Shown piece after piece: positions 8,834-17,376 of a DNA stretch of 64,000 nucleotides. Numbering within the stretch: the stretch's first letter is position 1; the number at the start of each line of letters is the position of its first letter. Source of the DNA: Flavobacterium frigidimaris (lineage in GTDB: Bacteria > Bacteroidota > Bacteroidia > Flavobacteriales > Flavobacteriaceae); contig FQWG01000023.1 of assembly GCA_900129595.1 (NCBI GenBank), positions 1-64,000 on the forward strand, given 5' to 3'. A program made the translations under genes and the position numbers. The notes beneath the pieces were generated by a model. That model had not been told where the DNA came from and made no database searches. It saw nothing but the letters and a program-made list of their open reading frames with translations.

Positions 8834-9826
8834 ATGAAACATATAAAACTTATACTGCTTTTACTTCCCTTTTTCTGCTTTTCGCAGCAGGAAAATATAA
8901 AGGCACTCGATATTAATTTAACCAATTATGAATATCCTTTTCCTGTACAATTTTTAGAAATAAGCAATCAGCGTCAAAATCTTAAAATGGCGTACATGGA
9001 TATTAAACCGGAGAACTATAACAATAAAAATATTGTTTTACTACATGGCAAAAATTTCAACGGAGCGTATTGGGAAACTACTATAAAAGCATTAACAAAA
9101 GCAGGTTTCAGAGTAATCGTTCCGGATCAGATAGGTTTTGGAAAATCATCAAAACCGGATAATTTTCAATACACTTTCCAGCAACTGGCTGAGAATACAA
9201 AAAAATTACTGGATCATTTAGGCATTCAAAAAACAACCATTTTAGGGCATTCAATGGGCGGCATGTTAGCCACAAGATTTGCTTTGATGTATCCTGAAAC
9301 TACCGAAAAACTAGTGCTTGAAAACCCAATTGGCTTAGAAGACTGGAAATTAGTAGTTCCGTATAAACCTGTTGACTGGTGGTACGAATCTGAATTAAAA
9401 CAAAATTACCAAAATATAAAAAGCTATCAAATGGCGAATTATTATGATGGAAAATGGAATGCCGATTTTCAAAAGTGGGCTGAACTTGGCGCCGGCTGGA
9501 CCACAGCTCCGGATTATGCAAGAGTCGCATGGAACTCCGCTTTGATGTATGACATGATTTTTACGCAGCCAGTTTTATATGAATTTAAAAACATCAAAAG
9601 TCCAACACTTTTAATCATCGGGACGAGAGATAAAACAGCCATAGGAAAACCGTTGGTAAATGAAGAAGTGAGAAAAACAATGGGTAACTATCTCGAATTG
9701 GGTAAAAAAACTCAAAAGACAATTCAAAATTCAGAATTAGTAGAAATTCCCAATACGGGACATTTACCCCATATTGAATCTTTTGATCAATTTATAAAAC
9801 CATTAATCGTATTTTTGAAACAATAA
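8834..9826 (+). CDS. Secreted alpha/beta hydrolase
   Basis: A signal peptide (residues 1-17, ending FCFSQ) precedes a complete alpha/beta hydrolase fold. The oxyanion region is LLHGKNFNGAYW, the nucleophile elbow GHSMGG (about residues 138-143), the acid is in IIGTRDKTA (about 260), and the catalytic His is in NTGHLPHIE (about 308). The triad is therefore intact and the enzyme is expected in the periplasm or outside the cell. The substrate is not predictable; esters and lactones are common in the family. Confidence 0.88.
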   Translation: MKHIKLILLLLPFFCFSQQENIKALDINLTNYEYPFPVQFLEISNQRQNLKMAYMDIKPENYNNKNIVLLHGKNFNGAYWETTIKALTKAGFRVIVPDQIGFGKSSKPDNFQYTFQQLAENTKKLLDHLGIQKTTILGHSMGGMLATRFALMYPETTEKLVLENPIGLEDWKLVVPYKPVDWWYESELKQNYQNIKSYQMANYYDGKWNADFQKWAELGAGWTTAPDYARVAWNSALMYDMIFTQPVLYEFKNIKSPTLLIIGTRDKTAIGKPLVNEEVRKTMGNYLELGKKTQKTIQNSELVEIPNTGHLPHIESFDQFIKPLIVFLKQ

Positions 9827-9838
9827 TCCTTTTTTTGT

Positions 9839-9916
9839 TTGCCACGAATTTCACGGATTTTCATTAATTTTTATTCGTATTGCTTAAAAATATTAATTCG
9901 TGAAATCCGTGGCAAA
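9839..9916. repeat. Imperfect inverted repeat, dispersed intergenic type
   Basis: TTTGCCACGAATTTCACG near 9838 is mirrored by CGTGAAATCCGTGGCAAA at about 9899-9916, with one mismatch in 18 and roughly 40 bases between the arms. Repeats of this wording are common between genes in Flavobacterium. It could act as a transcription terminator or mRNA stabiliser for the hydrolase gene. Confidence 0.6.
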
Positions 9917-9939
9917 CCCTAACTTAAAACCTAAAACAC

Positions 9940-10329
9940 ATGTTTACAATCGAACAAATAAAAGAAGCACATGCTAAGGTACAATCTGGTGCAGATTTCC
10001 CTAATTATATACAAGACTTAATCATTTTGGGCGTAAAAGGTTACGACACTTTTGTGCACAATGGCAATGTTGAATACTATGGCGTAAATAATTACAAAGT
10101 TTCAGCAGACGAAAAATATCCTGAAATTCAGGTGGCACCTTTCGCCAATAAAGAACGTTTTATTGAGTTTTTAGTAATGCATCAGGACGGTCAGACTGAT
10201 TATCTGACTTTCTGCAATCATGCCGCTCAATCCGGAATCGCAAAATGGCGCGTCGATATTATCGAAATGACCTGTACTTATTATGACAAAGATGATAACG
10301 AAATATTAATCGAAAAAATTCCGGGTTAA
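9940..10329 (+). CDS. DUF1398 family protein (YbcV-like)
   Basis: At 129 residues, the N-terminus MFTIEQIKEAHAKVQSGADF and the core LGVKGYDTFVHNGNVEYYG are characteristic of DUF1398, whose members are often mislabelled phage envelope protein. It is a cytoplasmic protein of unknown function with no catalytic residues I can point to. The ThuA-like gene follows after 21 bases and may share its transcript. Confidence 0.75.
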   Translation: MFTIEQIKEAHAKVQSGADFPNYIQDLIILGVKGYDTFVHNGNVEYYGVNNYKVSADEKYPEIQVAPFANKERFIEFLVMHQDGQTDYLTFCNHAAQSGIAKWRVDIIEMTCTYYDKDDNEILIEKIPG

Positions 10330-10350
10330 TCAAAAGCTAAACAAAACTTC

Positions 10351-11181
10351 ATGTTTAAAAAAATTATTCTGATTGCGTTGTTATCTATTTGCTTTTTAGG
10401 ATTTGCCCAACATAAAAAAGCAAATTCAACATTTAAAGTCATCGCTTTTTATACCGCAAAAAATGATCCGGCACACATTAGTTTTGTGCATGAAGCTAAT
10501 AAATGGTTTCCAAAAGTCGCTGCAGAAAACCATTTTCAATACGATTCGACCAGCAATTGGGACAATTTAAACACCAAATTTTTAGCAAAATATCAGGTGG
10601 TTTTGTTTTTAGACACAAGACCGGAAACGCCAGGCCAGCGAGAAGCTTTTCAGAAATACATGGAAAATGGCGGTGGTTTTATCGGGTTTCACTTTTCGGC
10701 ATTTGCACTCAATGATTCTGATTATCCACAAAACTGGAATTGGTATCACAATACTTTTTTAGGTTCCGGAGAATATGGCAGTAATACCTGGCGGCCAACA
10801 TCGGCAGTTTTACGAATCGAAAACCAGCATGCCGTGACCAAAGATATTCCTAAAATATTTCGATCTCAACCAAACGAATGGTACAGATGGAGCAATAATT
10901 TAAGAAAAAATCCGGATATAAAAATCCTTGTAGCAATTGACGAGAGCAGCTTTCCGTTAGGAACGGGCCCAAAACCAAACGAAATTTGGCATGAAGGCTA
11001 TTATCCGGTAGTCTGGACCAATAAAAATTACAAAATGCTCTATGTAAACATGGGACATAATGATATCGATTATGAACACGGAACCAATAAAACGCTTTCG
11101 TATACTTTTGAAAACGAACCACAAAGCCAATTAATTTTAAATGGATTACTTTGGTTGGGCAATTCTAAAAAAACAAAATAA
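10351..11181 (+). CDS. Secreted ThuA-like domain protein
   Basis: A signal peptide (residues 1-19, ending LGFAQ) is followed by a ThuA (trehalose utilisation/GATase-like) domain. Supporting segments are VVLFLDTRPETPGQREAF, the Gly-rich turn ENGGGFIGFHFSAF, and PVVWTNKNYKMLYVNMGHND near the C-terminus. ThuA proteins in Bacteroidota are usually exported and linked to sugar metabolism, but their reaction is not well defined. It is followed after 1 base by the sulfurtransferase gene, so the two are probably one transcript. Confidence 0.85.
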   Translation: MFKKIILIALLSICFLGFAQHKKANSTFKVIAFYTAKNDPAHISFVHEANKWFPKVAAENHFQYDSTSNWDNLNTKFLAKYQVVLFLDTRPETPGQREAFQKYMENGGGFIGFHFSAFALNDSDYPQNWNWYHNTFLGSGEYGSNTWRPTSAVLRIENQHAVTKDIPKIFRSQPNEWYRWSNNLRKNPDIKILVAIDESSFPLGTGPKPNEIWHEGYYPVVWTNKNYKMLYVNMGHNDIDYEHGTNKTLSYTFENEPQSQLILNGLLWLGNSKKTK

Positions 11182-11182
11182 A

Positions 11183-12058
11183 ATGTCAAAACTTTCTCCC
11201 ATTATAAACCCAGAAGAATTTTTAAACATAAAAAATTCGTCTGAAGTTATTTTAATCGATGCCAGAGCCGGAATCAATGCCATGGAAAATTATCAAAACG
11301 AACATCTAAAAGGCGCTCGTTTTGTCGATTTAAATCAAGATTTAGCAACCGTTGAAGATCCTGCAAACGGAGGAAGACATCCTTTACCTTCTTTAGAGAA
11401 ATTTTCTCAGGTACTTTCAAAACTCGGAATTTCTCCTCAAAGTCATGTAATCATTTACGATGATAAAAACGGATCGAATGCAGCGGCAAGATTTTGGTGG
11501 ATGTTACGTGCAGTTGATCATGAAAAAGTTCAGGTTCTCAACGGAGGTCTACAAGCAGCAATAAAAGCGGGATATCCGGTAAGTTCAGCAATTGAAACTT
11601 CTGAACCAACTGAAAATTATCCAATTTCTAAATGGAATTTGGCTCAGGCCGATATTGAAGAAGTCGAAACAGCCCGAAATAACGAAGAAAACATTGTAAT
11701 TGATGTAAGAGATAAAAACCGTTTTGATGGTCTTACAGAACCGCTGGATTTAATCGCAGGACATATTCCCGGCGCTATTAATATTCCGTTTAGCGAAAAT
11801 TTAGATGAAGATGGGTTTTATAAACCAGTTGAAGATTTAGCAAAAAAATATAAAGAAATTATTGGCGATAAAAATCCTAAGAATGTAATTGTACATTGCG
11901 GTTCAGGAGTTACCGCCTGCCATACTTTATTAGCAATGGATTATGCTGGAATTCCAACTCCAAAATTATATGTAGGCTCCTGGAGCGAATGGTCGAGAAA
12001 CGATCGAGAATTGGCGACCAAAGAAACAAATAACTCATTTGGATACAATAAAAATTAA
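11183..12058 (+). CDS. 3-mercaptopyruvate/thiosulfate sulfurtransferase
   Basis: This 291-residue protein has two rhodanese domains. The first (about residues 8-130) is the inactive type. The second holds the active-site loop CGSGVTACH near residue 242, whose Cys would carry the persulfide; CGSG(V/T)TA is the mercaptopyruvate sulfurtransferase form. I chose the ATG at 11183 (MSKLSPI), one base after the ThuA stop. An upstream in-frame ATG at 11141 lies inside that gene and would add 14 unrelated residues. Role: transfer of sulfane sulfur to thiols or cyanide in the cytoplasm. Confidence 0.9.
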   Translation: MSKLSPIINPEEFLNIKNSSEVILIDARAGINAMENYQNEHLKGARFVDLNQDLATVEDPANGGRHPLPSLEKFSQVLSKLGISPQSHVIIYDDKNGSNAAARFWWMLRAVDHEKVQVLNGGLQAAIKAGYPVSSAIETSEPTENYPISKWNLAQADIEEVETARNNEENIVIDVRDKNRFDGLTEPLDLIAGHIPGAINIPFSENLDEDGFYKPVEDLAKKYKEIIGDKNPKNVIVHCGSGVTACHTLLAMDYAGIPTPKLYVGSWSEWSRNDRELATKETNNSFGYNKN

Positions 12059-12192
12059 ACACATAGAAACATAGATTTCAAATGTGTAAAAAAGAATACA
12101 AAAAAGAAACATATTTCTCACACATAGCTATGTGTATTTAAATAAGTGAAACGCCTATTTTTAAATTTACAAAAGCTATGTTTCTATGTGTT
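12058..12192. repeat. Nested perfect inverted repeats
   Basis: AACACATAGAAACATAG at 12058-12074 is perfectly mirrored at 12176-12192 (17 bases), and a 16-base perfect palindrome (ACACATAG then CTATGTGT) lies between them at 12120-12135. The three pieces share the wording ACACATAG. The block fills most of the gap between the sulfurtransferase and ABC genes. Confidence 0.8.
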
Positions 12193-12226
12193 AAGAATAG
12201 AGACAACAGTTTAAATACAATACAAA

Positions 12227-13468
12227 ATGCAACATTGGGACATACTTTTATCGAATCAGGTAAATAAAAAAGCTTTTATAGATACTTTACTTTCCGGCGA
12301 AGCCAAAGGAGAATTAGCCGTTTTTAACAACCAAAAAGGAATTCTGTTTTCAGACATTGCGATCGAGAAATTCATCGAAAAAGAATACCAGTACGACAGC
12401 GTTGAAGCTTCTCCAGAATCGCACAGACAATTGAGAACTTTTTCTTCAGGCGAACGCAAAAAAGAGTTTTTAAAATATTGTATCAATCAAAAACCTGATT
12501 TTATCATTTTCGACAATCCGTTTGATCACTTAGATCAGGCTTCTCGTGTGATTTTGGCTGAATCCTTAAAAGATTTGACAAAAGATATTGCAATTATCCA
12601 ATTGGTAAACAGAGTGGTAGATGTATTATATTTTGTTCCTAATAAAGCACAGATTAAAGACAATACATTTGAATTGCATCCTATTTCAAAAACCGAAAAT
12701 CATTTTAAAACCTTAAATACATCGGCAATTCCAAAAGCGATTGAACCGCATTCCTTTCACGAAAGTGTTTTAATCAAAATGGAAAATGTTTCTGTGAGTT
12801 ATGATGATCGCAAAATTCTGGACAATATTTCATGGACGATCAAACAAGGTGAATTCTGGCAGTTAATTGGTCCTAACGGATCCGGAAAAAGCACCATTTT
12901 ATCTTTGATTACGGGCGATAACCCAAAAGGCTTCGGCCAGAATCTGCATTTATTCGGGAGAAAAAAAGGAACAGGAGAAAGCGTTTGGGACATCAAAAAA
13001 CAAATAGGCATCTTCACCACTTCCATGACTGATTTATTTCAAAAGGGACATACTTTAGAAGAAATGATTCTTTCTGGATTTTTCGATTCCATCGGATTGT
13101 ATATTGAGCCTACCACTTTACAAAAACAAACCGTAGCGCAATGGCTCGAAGTAATTGAGATGAGCAGTTTAAGAAAAAAACGCTTCATTGATCTTTCTAT
13201 CGGCCAGCAAAGAGTCGCATTGATTGTTCGAGCTGTTCTCAAACACCCGCCATTATTAATTCTGGACGAACCTGTAGAAGGTCTCGACGACGAAAATGTC
13301 GATTTGGTCATTCAGCTTATCAATACCATAAAACAAGAAACAAACGTTAGTATTTTGTATGTGTCACATCGCATCGAAACCGGCCTTGCCCCTACTTCTG
13401 TTTTTGAACTTATACCAAGTGCAGCAGGATCAGTCGGAAAAATAAAATACCATTCTGAGTTAAATTAA
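12227..13468 (+). CDS. ModF-like ABC ATPase with a degenerate first half
   Basis: A cytoplasmic double ABC ATPase, 413 residues. The second half is complete: Walker A GPNGSGKST (about 219-227), FGRKKGTGESVWDIKKQIG, signature LSIGQQRVAL and Walker B LLILDEPVEGLD, all closely following E. coli ModF (PhrA). The first half keeps a signature (FSSGERKK) and Walker B (FIIFDNPFDHLD) but has no Walker A, and the protein is about 75 residues shorter than ModF. No membrane partner or molybdate gene is adjacent. Whether it acts in transport or as a soluble ATPase is not known. Confidence 0.85.
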   Translation: MQHWDILLSNQVNKKAFIDTLLSGEAKGELAVFNNQKGILFSDIAIEKFIEKEYQYDSVEASPESHRQLRTFSSGERKKEFLKYCINQKPDFIIFDNPFDHLDQASRVILAESLKDLTKDIAIIQLVNRVVDVLYFVPNKAQIKDNTFELHPISKTENHFKTLNTSAIPKAIEPHSFHESVLIKMENVSVSYDDRKILDNISWTIKQGEFWQLIGPNGSGKSTILSLITGDNPKGFGQNLHLFGRKKGTGESVWDIKKQIGIFTTSMTDLFQKGHTLEEMILSGFFDSIGLYIEPTTLQKQTVAQWLEVIEMSSLRKKRFIDLSIGQQRVALIVRAVLKHPPLLILDEPVEGLDDENVDLVIQLINTIKQETNVSILYVSHRIETGLAPTSVFELIPSAAGSVGKIKYHSELN

Positions 13469-13476
13469 AAAACAAA

Positions 13477-14091
13477 ATGAGAATTAAATATATTGCATTG
13501 TTCCTTTTATCCCTGATAATCACTTCTTGTTGCGGAACCATTTCGACAGCAAAAAAAACATACACAATAACCGAAACAACGCCATTAAAATCCAATTGGA
13601 ATTTTAATTCAAAAGAATGGTTGCTGAAAAAAGATACGCTAATAGGAAAAGGAGGCCCGATGCATTGGGGCGTAATAGAATCAAAAAAGAAACTTCCTGA
13701 AAATTATGAAATCGGCCTGAAAGTAAACATGACCAAAGAATCTCTCTTTGAGATCATGCTCAACATTGATAAAGAGCAATACATTAGAACGTATTTGTAT
13801 CGAATCGATCAAAATATCGTGATAGGCAGAGGTGTTTACAAAAAAGGCAGCGATGAATATGAAAAACGCGGAGGTCCAACTTTGTCTAAAAAAACAATGC
13901 AGCTGGAAAACAATAAATGGTATGATGTAAAAATAAAAGTACAGCACAATCAATTATTCTTCTCTGTAAATAATGAAACTTTCTTAGAGTGTTCCCTTGA
14001 GAAAAGCAACTTAAGCCTACAAGGAAAACTAGGATTTTTGACCAACGGTGAAGCCAAAATCATAGATCTTACCGTTAAAAACATTGAATAG
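13477..14091 (+). CDS. Lipoprotein with a DUF1080/LamG-like fold
   Basis: The lipobox LIITSC gives Cys18 as the anchor, with a second Cys directly after it. The mature part (about 185 residues) reads like a concanavalin-type beta sandwich of the DUF1080 group: NWNFNSKEWLLKKDTLIGKG, NNKWYDVKIKVQHNQLFFSV and GKLGFLTNGEAKIIDLTVK near the end. DUF1080 proteins bind or cleave sugars, but no catalytic pair can be pointed out here. It lies 8 bases after the ABC gene and is probably co-transcribed with it. Confidence 0.7.
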   Translation: MRIKYIALFLLSLIITSCCGTISTAKKTYTITETTPLKSNWNFNSKEWLLKKDTLIGKGGPMHWGVIESKKKLPENYEIGLKVNMTKESLFEIMLNIDKEQYIRTYLYRIDQNIVIGRGVYKKGSDEYEKRGGPTLSKKTMQLENNKWYDVKIKVQHNQLFFSVNNETFLECSLEKSNLSLQGKLGFLTNGEAKIIDLTVKNIE

Positions 14092-14140
14092 ATTTTTTAT
14101 TATCTTAATGGTAAAAACAAACCGCTAAATAGTAAAACAA

Positions 14141-14170
14141 AAAAAGCTCCAAAATTTTGGAGCTTTTTTA
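14141..14170. terminator. Bidirectional hairpin terminator
   Basis: A near-perfect hairpin (AAAAAGCTCC, then AAAATTTT, then GGAGCTTTTT) has A and T runs on both sides. It lies between the convergent lipoprotein gene and rluD-like gene and can serve both. Confidence 0.85.
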
Positions 14171-14214
14171 AATTATAAGAAATTATCTAATTTTCTACTT
14201 GACAAATTATTCAA

Positions 14215-15255
14215 TTATCCTTCCTCTTCCATACTATGCGTTTTTCCGTAATTACGCCATTTTTCAATACAATCCTGAAAATCCTGCGGTAATTCAGTAT
14301 CAAAGCGCATCATTTCTCCAGTTGTAGGATGTACAAAACCAAGTGTTTTAGCATGCAGAGCCTGACGTGGTAAAGCTTTAAAACAATTCTCTATAAACTG
14401 TTTGTATTTAGTAAACGTAGTTCCTTTCAAAATCAAATGTCCGCCATAACGTTCGTCATTAAACAACGGATGCCCGATATGTTTCAAATGTGCACGAATC
14501 TGATGTGTTCTTCCTGTTTCTAATCTGCAGGAAATCAAAGTTACATAACCAAAACGTTCCAGCACTTTATAATGCGTAATCGCTGGTTTTCCTATTTCAG
14601 GATCAGCAAAAACGGCCATTTGCATGCGGTCTTTTAAGTGTCTGGCAAGGTTTCCTTCGATCGTTCCTTCTTCTTCGGCAACATTTCCCCAAACCAGGGC
14701 AATATACTCACGTTCAGAAGTTTTTGCTTCAAATTGTTTTGCCAGATGCGTCATCGCCGCTTCTGTTTTAGCCACCACCAAAAGTCCGGACGTATCCTTA
14801 TCAATTCGGTGTACCAGACCAGGGCGCTCGCTGCTGTTCATTGGCAGATTATCAAAATGATGTGCCAAAGCATTCACCAAAGTTCCGGTATAATTACCGT
14901 GACCCGGATGCACCACCATTCCCGGCTCTTTGTTTATCAATAACAAAGCGTCATCTTCATACACAATATTCAACGGAAGATCTTCCGGAAGAATATGATT
15001 TTCATAAGGCGGATGTGTTAACATCACCGTTACGACATCAAGCGGTTTTACTTTATAATTTGACTTTACCGGAATATCATTTACAAAAATGTTTCCTTCA
15101 GTTGCGGCATTCTGAATTTTATTTCGTGTCGCATTCTGAATCAAGTTCATTAAATACTTGTCAATACGCAAAAGCGCCTGACCTTTAGGGACTTCAAATC
15201 TAAAATGTTCGAATAACTCGTCTTCCAGATCTAAATTTTCAATATTATTGTTCAT
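14215..15255 (-). CDS. rluD: 23S rRNA pseudouridine synthase, RluA/RluD family
   Basis: The 346-residue protein has an N-terminal S4 RNA-binding domain (about 27-85) and a pseudouridine synthase domain with HRIDKDTSGLLVV at 149-161, where Asp152 is the catalytic aspartate. RLETGRTHQIRAHL and HPLFNDERYGG complete the family pattern. It isomerises uridines in 23S rRNA; RluD of E. coli acts on helix 69. It overlaps the end of the upstream PASTA gene by 11 bases and is translated from the same transcript. The exact target site is inferred. Confidence 0.9.
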   Translation of the reverse strand: MNNNIENLDLEDELFEHFRFEVPKGQALLRIDKYLMNLIQNATRNKIQNAATEGNIFVNDIPVKSNYKVKPLDVVTVMLTHPPYENHILPEDLPLNIVYEDDALLLINKEPGMVVHPGHGNYTGTLVNALAHHFDNLPMNSSERPGLVHRIDKDTSGLLVVAKTEAAMTHLAKQFEAKTSEREYIALVWGNVAEEEGTIEGNLARHLKDRMQMAVFADPEIGKPAITHYKVLERFGYVTLISCRLETGRTHQIRAHLKHIGHPLFNDERYGGHLILKGTTFTKYKQFIENCFKALPRQALHAKTLGFVHPTTGEMMRFDTELPQDFQDCIEKWRNYGKTHSMEEEG

Positions 15256-15868
15256 CTTTTGGGGTTTCAGTAGTTGGCGCAGCTAAACTGTCTGTCGCCT
15301 GACTCTCATCTACATAACTTGCTTTTCCGTCTCCTAGAACCAAGTCGATTTTAGAGGCTTTCAGCACGCGGTCTCCTACTTTTAAGTTTCTACCTTTGTA
15401 ACGCATTTCCAGAACCATGTCTTTTCCAAGGTTCGGAATATAAGTAATTGTTCCTTCCTGAAGCCCTAAAGCTTTCAAAGTAGGCACTGCTTCACGATAT
15501 GTTTTTTCAATTAAATCAGGGATTTTAACAGATGAAAATCCTGATGCATTAATTTTGATATATATTTTTCTTCCCACTTTTACCTTTGTTCCCGGCAATG
15601 GATCTTGCTCAACAACACTGTATTTAGGGAATTCACTTCGGTAATCAACACTATCCAAAAGCACATAATCCAGGTCCAGATCACTCAATTTTGCCTCCAC
15701 TTGCTCCTCAGTCAATTTAGATAAATTCGGAACTTCGATCTCGTGACCGTGATCAGTTGTAAAAGTCAACCAATGCATAAACAAATAACCCAAAACTGCA
15801 ATAATAGCAACCGCACTTAATACTTGCAGAAAAAATACACGGCTTGTTAAATACTTACGTAAACTCAT
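15245..15868 (-). CDS. PASTA-domain membrane protein
   Basis: At 207 residues it has one membrane helix (about residues 11-32) followed by at least two PASTA domains facing the periplasm: PNLSKLTEEQVEAKL to IYIKINA, and IPDLIEKTYREAVPTL to IDLVLGDG. A disordered Ser/Thr/Glu tail ends it. PASTA domains usually bind peptidoglycan or muropeptides; there is no kinase or transpeptidase domain here. I chose the ATG at 15868 because a -7 element lies at 15889-15896; a longer frame to 15970 starts with TTG upstream of that promoter. Neighbours rluD and ddl are a recurrent setting in Bacteroidota. Confidence 0.85.
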   Translation of the reverse strand: MSLRKYLTSRVFFLQVLSAVAIIAVLGYLFMHWLTFTTDHGHEIEVPNLSKLTEEQVEAKLSDLDLDYVLLDSVDYRSEFPKYSVVEQDPLPGTKVKVGRKIYIKINASGFSSVKIPDLIEKTYREAVPTLKALGLQEGTITYIPNLGKDMVLEMRYKGRNLKVGDRVLKASKIDLVLGDGKASYVDESQATDSLAAPTTETPKDEQ

Positions 15869-15888
15869 AAATTTATTTTTATTTGAGG

Positions 15889-15896
15889 CAAAGATA
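15889..15896 (-). promoter_or_regulatory. -7 element of the PASTA-rluD operon
   Basis: TATCTTTG on the minus strand is a perfect TAnnTTTG. It lies 20 bases before the chosen start codon. No clear -33 TTTG was found at the usual distance. Confidence 0.55.
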
Positions 15897-15987
15897 AAGC
15901 TATTTCGTTTCAAAAAAAATGATAATTTTGTTTTAAGCAAGAAAGTCACACGATTGTCATCCTGAGCCAAGCCGAAGGATAATTTTC

Positions 15988-16071
15988 AGGAGCTGTTTCC
16001 TGCTGTCCGCTGTATCTTTTATGGTGAACCCCACCATAAAAGGATGCCGCTCCCATCAGGGCTAGGGCTTT
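15988..16071. repeat. Dispersed mosaic repeat element, copy A
   Basis: An 84-base block runs from GGAGCTGTTTCCTGCT to CATCAGGGCTAGGGCTT. Its ends match the element at 46234-46320 almost base for base while the middle hairpin differs (here CTTTTATGGTG with CCACCATAAAAG). The rest of this 410-base gap, to 16278, holds short repeat pieces such as the palindrome CCCGATAGCTATCGGG near 16208-16223 and no gene. Confidence 0.75.
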
Positions 16072-16278
16072 AGAATTCATAAGAGCATTTTATGCTCCCA
16101 ATTGTCAGACTGATTGTATTCAAAGTTCTGCAAAGTGATGCAGCAAACGGGACTTCGACTCCGCTCAGTCTGACAAACGAATAAAATAATTAGCAAAAAT
16201 TAGCGCATCCCGATAGCTATCGGGAGTAACAAAAAACGATTAAACAAATACACAAATAAACGATCAAACATCAAATCA

Positions 16279-17250
16279 ATGAAAAACATAGCCATCATCA
16301 TGGGCGGATATTCAAGTGAATACAAAATTTCACTTATCAGCGGAAACGTAGTTTACCAATACCTTGACAAAACAAAATACAACGGATTCCGTATTCATAT
16401 TTTCAAAGAAAAATGGGTTTATGTAGACGAAAATAACGCCGAATATAGAATCGATAAAAACGATTTCTCCGTAACTGTAAACGATCAAAAGATTACTTTC
16501 GATTGTGTTTTCAATGCTATTCACGGAACACCGGGAGAAGATGGTTTAATGCAGGCTTATTTCGAATTATTAGGAATTAAACAATCGTCCTGCGATTATT
16601 ATCAGGCTGCCCTTACCTTCAACAAACGTGATTTATTATCAGTTTTAAAACCATACGGAATCAAAACAGCTATTTCGTATTACCTGAACAAAGGTGATGT
16701 AATCAATACAGCCGAAATCGTTAAAAAAGTAGGTTTGCCATGTTTCGTAAAACCAAATAAAGCAGGATCTAGTTTTGGTATCTCAAAAGTAAAATCAGAA
16801 GCTGAATTGCCAATTGCGATCGAAGTAGCCTATAAAGAAGATAACGAAATCATCATAGAAAGTTTCCTTGACGGAACTGAAGTTTCTGTTGGAGTAATCA
16901 ATTACAAAGGCGAAATCAAAGTTTTACCCATCACAGAAATTGTTTCTGACAATGATTTCTTTGATTACGAAGCCAAATACGAAGGAAAATCACAGGAAAT
17001 TACGCCTGCAAGAATCTCAGACGAACTAACACAAAAAGTAAGCGAAGTAGCAAAACGTGCTTACGAAGTCTTAAAAATGAAAGGTTTCTCGAGAAGCGAA
17101 TTCATCATTGTAGACAACGAACCGTACATGCTCGAAATGAATACCATTCCGGGTTTAACAACAGAAAGCCTGATTCCGCAACAAGCACAGGCAGCCGGAA
17201 TATCGCTGGAAGATTTATTTACCAATGCAATTGAGCTGGCATTAGCTTAA
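16279..17250 (+). CDS. ddl: D-alanine--D-alanine ligase
   Basis: The 323-residue cytoplasmic ATP-grasp enzyme joins two D-alanines for the peptidoglycan stem peptide. It shows the family's N-terminal MGGYSSEYKISLISG, the HGTPGEDG loop (about 84-91), the nucleotide-binding region FVKPNKAGSSFGISK and the C-terminal metal and substrate motif MLEMNTIPGLTTESLIP. Length is normal. The gene faces away from the PASTA/rluD operon and ends in its own terminator. Confidence 0.95.
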   Translation: MKNIAIIMGGYSSEYKISLISGNVVYQYLDKTKYNGFRIHIFKEKWVYVDENNAEYRIDKNDFSVTVNDQKITFDCVFNAIHGTPGEDGLMQAYFELLGIKQSSCDYYQAALTFNKRDLLSVLKPYGIKTAISYYLNKGDVINTAEIVKKVGLPCFVKPNKAGSSFGISKVKSEAELPIAIEVAYKEDNEIIIESFLDGTEVSVGVINYKGEIKVLPITEIVSDNDFFDYEAKYEGKSQEITPARISDELTQKVSEVAKRAYEVLKMKGFSRSEFIIVDNEPYMLEMNTIPGLTTESLIPQQAQAAGISLEDLFTNAIELALA

Positions 17251-17256
17251 GATACT

Positions 17257-17301
17257 AAGGTTCTGAGATGCTAAGTTACTAAGGTCTCAGAACCTTTTTT
17301 T
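17257..17301 (+). terminator. Terminator of ddl
   Basis: A perfect 12-bp stem (AAGGTTCTGAGA at 17257-17268 with TCTCAGAACCTT at 17285-17296) is followed by a T run, 7 bases after the ddl stop. Confidence 0.85.
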
Positions 17302-17325
17302 ATGGCCTAAACGTCGAACGGACAA

Positions 17326-17364
17326 AAAACTTTGAACCTTTGCTACTCTGAGTCTTTGAACCTC
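17326..17364 (-). repeat. 39-bp repeat, left member of an inverted pair
   Basis: Read on the minus strand this is GAGGTTCAAAGACTCAGAGT and onward to GTTTT. It matches 19322-19360 on the plus strand at 38 of 39 bases. The two copies bracket the genes at 17377-19313. Confidence 0.85.
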
Positions 17365-17376
17365 TAAAGAAAAAAA

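Noticed and set aside
11141..11182. Earlier ATG for the sulfurtransferase
   Set aside because: It lies inside the ThuA-like gene and adds residues unlike any rhodanese N-terminus; ATG at 11183 follows the stop by one base.
14841..15188. Plus-strand frame of about 115 codons
   Set aside because: It lies antisense within the rluD coding sequence, with no promoter and no recognisable protein pattern.
15869..15970. Longer PASTA protein starting at a TTG
   Set aside because: The -7 box at 15889-15896 lies inside this extension, and the ATG at 15868 gives a normal membrane-anchor N-terminus.
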